NCBI GenBank assembly: GCA_030447725.1
Contig: JAUJOQ010000004.1
Location: 255,816-319,815, forward strand
Direction of reading: 5' to 3'
Source: Thermoleophilaceae bacterium
GTDB taxonomy: Bacteria; Actinomycetota; Thermoleophilia; Solirubrobacterales; Thermoleophilaceae
Length of the DNA: 64,000 bases
Shown here piece by piece: positions 60,052 through 64,000 of this stretch (the first letter of the stretch is position 1; each line of letters begins with the position of its first letter). The translations under genes were made by a program, and so were the position numbers. A model generated the notes under the pieces. That model was not told the DNA's origin. It saw only the letters and a list, made by a program, of their open reading frames with translations, and did not search any database.

Positions 60052-62928
60052 ATGAGCCGGAACGGTGAGCAGCCCTTGCTCGAGCGCGACGCCCAGCTGG
60101 CGGAGCTGGAGCGGCTGATCGCGGATGTAGAGGGTGGGTCGGGCGCGCTGACGTTGATCGAGGGCGTGCCGGGGATCGGCAAGACCCGTCTGCTTGCCGA
60201 GGCGGGCGAGCGAGCGCGCGGGCGGGGCTTGACGGTGTTGTCGGCGCGCGGCGGGGAGCTGGAGCGCGACTTCGCCTTTGGGGTCGTGCGCCAGCTGCTG
60301 GAGCCGGTGCTGAGGGACGCTGACCTCGGCGAGCGTGAGCGGCTGATGGCGGGCGCGGCGCGGTTTTGCGAGCCGGTCTTCTCAGGTCCCGCAGCCGCGA
60401 CCGCGCAGTCGGGCGATCCCTCCTACGCGGTCTTGCACGGCCTCTACTGGCTGCTTGCGAACCTTGCCGAGCGCGGCCCTACGATGATCGCCGTCGACGA
60501 TGCCCATTGGGCCGACCGCCCCTCGCTTCGATTTCTCGCCTTTCTCGCGCGCCGGCTCGAGCGGACGGGCCTGCTGGTGGTGCTCGCGAGCCGGCGGGGG
60601 GAGCCGGGCGCCGAGGCCGATCTGCTGCGCTCGCTGTGGCAGGAGCTCGGGGAGCGCCCGATCGAGCCCGGGCTCCTGAGCGAGCGGGCGGTGGCGGGAC
60701 TCGTGCGGTCGAGGCTCGGGGAGAGTTGCGGCGAGGAGCTCTGCCGGGCGTGTCACGAGGCGACGCGCGGCAACCCGTTTCTGCTCTCGGAGCTGCTCGT
60801 CGAGCTCGGCGGGCGCGCGCCTGCTCTCATCGAGCCTGCTGAGATCCGACAGCTCGCCCCGCGCGGTCTCGCGGCGAGGGTGCTCGGACGGCTCGCGCGC
60901 CTGCCACATGGCGCAGGAGCGCTGGCGCGGGCGGTCGCCATCCTCGGCGAGCAGGCAGAGCTCTCGCACGCCGCAACGCTCGCGGGGCTCGAGCTCGAAG
61001 AGGCCCGCGGCGCCGCCGAGAGCCTTGCGCAGGCAACGATCCTCGAACCAGGCCGTCCGCTTCGTTTCGTGCACCCGATCGTGCGAACCGCGATCCACGA
61101 GGACGTGCCCGAGGCCGAACGGGCCCAGGCACACGCACGCGCCGCGCGGTTGCTCTCCGAGGAGGGAACGGGAGCCGACGCGATCGCGCTTCAGCTGCTT
61201 GCCAGCGAGCCGGCCGCCGACCCGTGGGTCGTCGAGACGCTGCGCGAGGGTGCGCGCGGAGCGACCCGCCAAGGGGCGCCGGAGGTGGCCGCGCGCTACC
61301 TGCGCCGAGCCCTTTCAGAGCCGCCCGATGCGCGGGATCAAGTGCTCGTCGAGCTCGGCTCAGCGGAGGCGCGCGCGGGGGAGTCCGGCGCACGAGAGCA
61401 TCTGGCGGCCGCGCGGGAGCTTACAACCGAGCCCTGGCTGGAGGCCCGGGCGACGATCGAGCTGGCGCAGGTCCTCTCGTACGAGGGAAAGCTCTCCGAG
61501 GCGACGAGCATCGCTCTCGAGACCCTCGAGGCGATGCACGAGGAGCCCGATGTGGCACGCGCGATGAAGATGCTGCTGCTGGTGTTTGCCGTGACCGATC
61601 TAGCCTCGCGGCAGATGACAGGCGAGCTGGTGGCCCGGGCTGCCCGCACCGTCGAGCGCCTGGGAGAATCCGCGCCACGCAGCCTGCTTGCGATCATCGC
61701 CTACGAGACCGCCTTCACGAGTGGCGCCGCGGAGGAGGCCGCGGCGCTCGCCGAGCGGTCGCTTGCGGATGGCCGTCTAGTCGAGGAGCAGACTGCAGAG
61801 ACGCCCCACCCCTACATTGCGGCGTTGGCGCTCATGTTCGCGGGGCGGGAGAAGATCGCGGAGCGTGAGCTGAGCGTCGCGCTCGCCGAAGCGCTCGAGC
61901 GCGGATCCGCTCGCGGCTTCGGGACCGCTTCGGCGGTCAGGGCCTGGAGCCGCTATCGCAGCGGCGCGCTCGATGGCGCCGAGGCCGACGCCCGCGCGTT
62001 CCTCTCCGTGGCAGGCGAGCCGGGCTGGGACCTTTTCCGGCCGATGGCGCTCGGCGTGCTGGTCGACGTGCTCGTCGAGCGCGGCGAGCTCGGCGCCGCC
62101 TCGGCGGCGCTCGCGCAATGGGACGTGGGGCCGCGTGCGCCGGGATCATGCCCGGCGCAGCCGCTGCGCGGCAGCCGGGCACGGCTACGGCTTGCCGAGG
62201 GAAACCCAGGCGATGCCCTCGCCGAGTTGACCGCCTACGCCCATTGGGAGGAGGAGTGGGGCGCCGACAACGGTGTAGGGGTGCAGTGGCGTTCGCAGGC
62301 TGCCCTCGCCCACGCCGCGCTCGGCGAAACGGAGGCAGGACGGGCCCTGGCGGCCGAGGAGCTTCGGCGCACCCGGCGCTTTGGCGCTCCGGATGCGGTC
62401 GGGATCAGCCTCGGCGCCGTGGGGCTCCTCGAGGGCGGCGAGCGAGGGATCGAGCTGCTGCGAGAAGCGGTCACCTACCTGGAGCGCTCCGGGGCGAGGC
62501 TCGAGCACGCGCGGGCCCTGGTCCGGCTGGGAGGGGCGATCCGTCGCGAAGGCCGTCGTACCGAGGCCCGCGAGCCCCTACGCGCGGGGCTCGACCTTGC
62601 CGCACGGCTCGGTGCCGGCGTGCTTGCAGAGACCGCGCGACAGGAGCTGCTGGCCGCGGGCGCGCGTCCTCGGCGCACGCTGATCACGGGCCGCGACTCG
62701 CTCACCCCGAGCGAGCGACGGATCAGTGAGATGGCCGCAATCGGGCAGTCAAACCGGCAAATCGCACAATCGCTGTTCTTGACGGTAGGGACGATCGAGA
62801 TGCATCTGACCAACGCCTACCGCAAGCTCGACATCGGCTCGCGCGAGCAGCTCGCCGCCGCTCTCGGAGAGGAAGAGCCGCGCGCCGGCCCGGCGGCTGC
62901 CGCGCACGCCGAGCCCGCGACGAGCTAG
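60052..62928 (+). CDS. Large ATP-binding LuxR family regulator (LAL)
   Basis: 958 residues. The N-terminal AAA-type domain has Walker A in EGVPGIGKTRLLAEAGERAR (about 38-45) and Walker B in TMIAVDDAHWADRPSLRFLA (about 144-153). A long helical TPR-like middle section follows, with the C-terminal LuxR HTH at about 884-940 (LTPSERRISEMAAIGQSNRQ; GTIEMHLTNAYRKLDI). LAL proteins are MalT-like activators using ATP and an unknown inducer. The promoter region 60010-60050 holds GTATACTTTTG, AT-rich for this genome. Target genes are not identifiable here. Confidence 0.92.
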   Translation: MSRNGEQPLLERDAQLAELERLIADVEGGSGALTLIEGVPGIGKTRLLAEAGERARGRGLTVLSARGGELERDFAFGVVRQLLEPVLRDADLGERERLMAGAARFCEPVFSGPAAATAQSGDPSYAVLHGLYWLLANLAERGPTMIAVDDAHWADRPSLRFLAFLARRLERTGLLVVLASRRGEPGAEADLLRSLWQELGERPIEPGLLSERAVAGLVRSRLGESCGEELCRACHEATRGNPFLLSELLVELGGRAPALIEPAEIRQLAPRGLAARVLGRLARLPHGAGALARAVAILGEQAELSHAATLAGLELEEARGAAESLAQATILEPGRPLRFVHPIVRTAIHEDVPEAERAQAHARAARLLSEEGTGADAIALQLLASEPAADPWVVETLREGARGATRQGAPEVAARYLRRALSEPPDARDQVLVELGSAEARAGESGAREHLAAARELTTEPWLEARATIELAQVLSYEGKLSEATSIALETLEAMHEEPDVARAMKMLLLVFAVTDLASRQMTGELVARAARTVERLGESAPRSLLAIIAYETAFTSGAAEEAAALAERSLADGRLVEEQTAETPHPYIAALALMFAGREKIAERELSVALAEALERGSARGFGTASAVRAWSRYRSGALDGAEADARAFLSVAGEPGWDLFRPMALGVLVDVLVERGELGAASAALAQWDVGPRAPGSCPAQPLRGSRARLRLAEGNPGDALAELTAYAHWEEEWGADNGVGVQWRSQAALAHAALGETEAGRALAAEELRRTRRFGAPDAVGISLGAVGLLEGGERGIELLREAVTYLERSGARLEHARALVRLGGAIRREGRRTEAREPLRAGLDLAARLGAGVLAETARQELLAAGARPRRTLITGRDSLTPSERRISEMAAIGQSNRQIAQSLFLTVGTIEMHLTNAYRKLDIGSREQLAAALGEEEPRAGPAAAAHAEPATS

Positions 62929-62944
62929 ACAGATCGGGATACCC

Positions 62945-63244
62945 ATGGGGTGGGCGACCGGCGAGAACCCGCTGTCGTCGCTGCGTCCGCGGCTCCGGGA
63001 GCTCGCTGCTGAGCATGACGGCAGCACCGCCGGGCTCGAGCAAGTGCCCGGCGCTTGGGGCTCTACATGCCGTGACGCGCTCCAGCGCGGGGTTCAGGAC
63101 GCCCACGACCCCTCCACCCGCGAGGCCTGGGCGCTGACGGTCGGACGCGTGGACGCGTGGATGTATCTCGTTCGTACCGGGCAGTGGCGCTTCGCCTCTC
63201 CCGTGCGCGTCCACACTCCTGACTACCGATTTAGGCTGAGGTGA
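62945..63244 (+). CDS. Uncharacterised 99-residue protein
   Basis: It starts 17 nt after the LuxR gene and could be co-transcribed. Sequence: hydrophilic N terminus (LSSLRPRLRELAAEHDGSTA), then STREAWALTVGRVDAWMYLV and GQWRFASPVRVHTPDYRFR. There is no signal or membrane helix. The W- and R-rich second half reads like folded protein, but no family is known. The start is uncertain (the preceding bases GATACCC give no ribosome site). Confidence 0.42.
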   Translation: MGWATGENPLSSLRPRLRELAAEHDGSTAGLEQVPGAWGSTCRDALQRGVQDAHDPSTREAWALTVGRVDAWMYLVRTGQWRFASPVRVHTPDYRFRLR

Positions 63245-63322
63245 CGCCGAGCCGCGATCGAGCGCGCAGAATCGTTGCACCGCAGAGGTCGACCGTCACA
63301 CGCTGCTTGCCATAATCCGCGG

Positions 63323-63709
63323 ATGCGCACGCGGAGGATCCTTGAGGAGATCCGGGACCTGCGCGTGGAGATCCGGGACCTGCGGGTCGAGAGTCGTGAC
63401 CTCCACGCGGAGAACCGCGACATGCTGGGTTTCACCGCCGAGGTGGTCCAGCGCAACGAGCTCGCGTTCCGTGACATGGGCACTGTCCTCTCGGAGCTCG
63501 GTGAGGAGTCCCGCGCAGCGCGCGAGCAGTCCCGGGCGACCGCCGCGGAAGCTCGCGCGGCCGCCGAGCAGTCCCGTGCGGCCGCCGCGCAGTCCCGGGC
63601 CGCCGCCGAGGAGTCCCGGGCGGCCGCCGAGGAGACACGCGCCCAGACGAAGGCGATCTTCGCCCTGATCGACCGCCTCCAGGGAGGCGGCGCCGCGCCG
63701 GCGACCTGA
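63323..63709 (+). CDS. Coiled-coil repeat protein
   Basis: 128 residues from ATG 63323. The first third has heptad-like repeats (RILEEIRDLRVEIRDLRVES, RDLHAENRDML). The middle is QRNELAFRDMGTVLSELG. The last 60 residues are an 8-residue Ala/Arg/Glu-rich repeat (SRAAAEESRAAAEETRA). This predicts a long parallel coiled coil. Related small proteins occur in Thermoleophilia; role unknown. It follows the LuxR block and precedes low-quality sequence. Confidence 0.6.
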   Translation: MRTRRILEEIRDLRVEIRDLRVESRDLHAENRDMLGFTAEVVQRNELAFRDMGTVLSELGEESRAAREQSRATAAEARAAAEQSRAAAAQSRAAAEESRAAAEETRAQTKAIFALIDRLQGGGAAPAT

Positions 63710-63837
63710 GGCGGGTCTGTTGCGGCGCCGGGCGTGGTCTAAGCCGAACGCGGTGCAGCTCTAGCTCGCCCGCGGGCGTGTCCCGCCGCCGCAGCGCTAG
63801 CCGTTTCCGCAAGTCTTGCTCTCGCCCGGAAAAGAAG

Positions 63838-63952
<115 letters not shown>

Positions 63953-64000
63953 CCTGGAAGCGGTCTCTGGCAGCCCGCCGGGAGGCGGGCCGGCCTCCCG

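Overview
The window is about 64 kb of GC-rich DNA (roughly 70% G+C) with short intergenic gaps, many GTG and TTG starts, and frequent 1-4 nt stop/start overlaps. Gene content points to a Gram-positive actinobacterium, most likely Thermoleophilia (Solirubrobacterales-like). The signs are actinobacterial-type LexA boxes, ImuB/DnaE2, a SigB/SigF-type sigma factor, a long housekeeping block of hisS-aspS-mnmA-alaS-ruvX-mltG-aroE, and a complete type IV pilus cluster interleaved with shikimate genes. The taxonomic call is inference from gene content.

Positions 1-8,100 are accessory. They hold the end of a ferritin-like gene, a decayed cation:proton antiporter fragment, two STAS-domain genes, a GNAT acetyltransferase, a TetR regulator divergent from a flavin monooxygenase plus membrane protein, and an intact tRNA-Met. 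The 5' half of that tRNA is repeated exactly 1.1 kb away and again in degenerate form 2.8 kb away, which resembles a set of fossil integration boundaries enclosing small secreted proteins and lipoproteins.

Positions 8,100-22,900 are housekeeping: a formiminotransferase-like enzyme, an MBL hydrolase, hisS, aspS, an MnmA fused to an IscU/NifU-like domain, an anti-sigma kinase and its sigma factor, a solute-binding lipoprotein, alaS, ruvX, mltG and aroE.

Positions 22,900-43,300 form the pilus and shikimate region. pilB, pilT and pilC are followed by an HTH/nucleotidyltransferase pair whose second gene is frameshifted. Next comes a c-di-GMP-I riboswitch with an apparent expression platform in front of the major pilin gene, then three minor pilins or pilus-associated proteins, prepilin peptidase, pilM, pilN, pilO, a PilP-like protein and a calcium-binding secreted protein. 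The run continues through aroC, a fused aroK-aroB, aroQ and an M24 peptidase.

Positions 43,300-49,850 hold an SOS mutagenesis locus. imuB and dnaE2 each have a perfect LexA box touching the start codon, and a small toxin-antitoxin pair and a conserved membrane protein lie between them. dnaE2 carries several copies of a palindromic element inside its coding sequence; one of them probably changed the reading frame at the 3' end.

Positions 49,850-57,400 hold a DUF1707 membrane protein, an M48 peptidase, a DUF72 protein, an MBL hydrolase, and then efp, nusB, xseB, ispA and dxs (the last four overlapping, for transcription, DNA and isoprenoid precursor synthesis). Positions 57,400-64,000 contain a collagen-like exported protein, a broken exported protein gene, a large LuxR/AAA regulator, two small uncharacterised genes, and a poly-G stretch that looks like a sequencing or assembly artefact.
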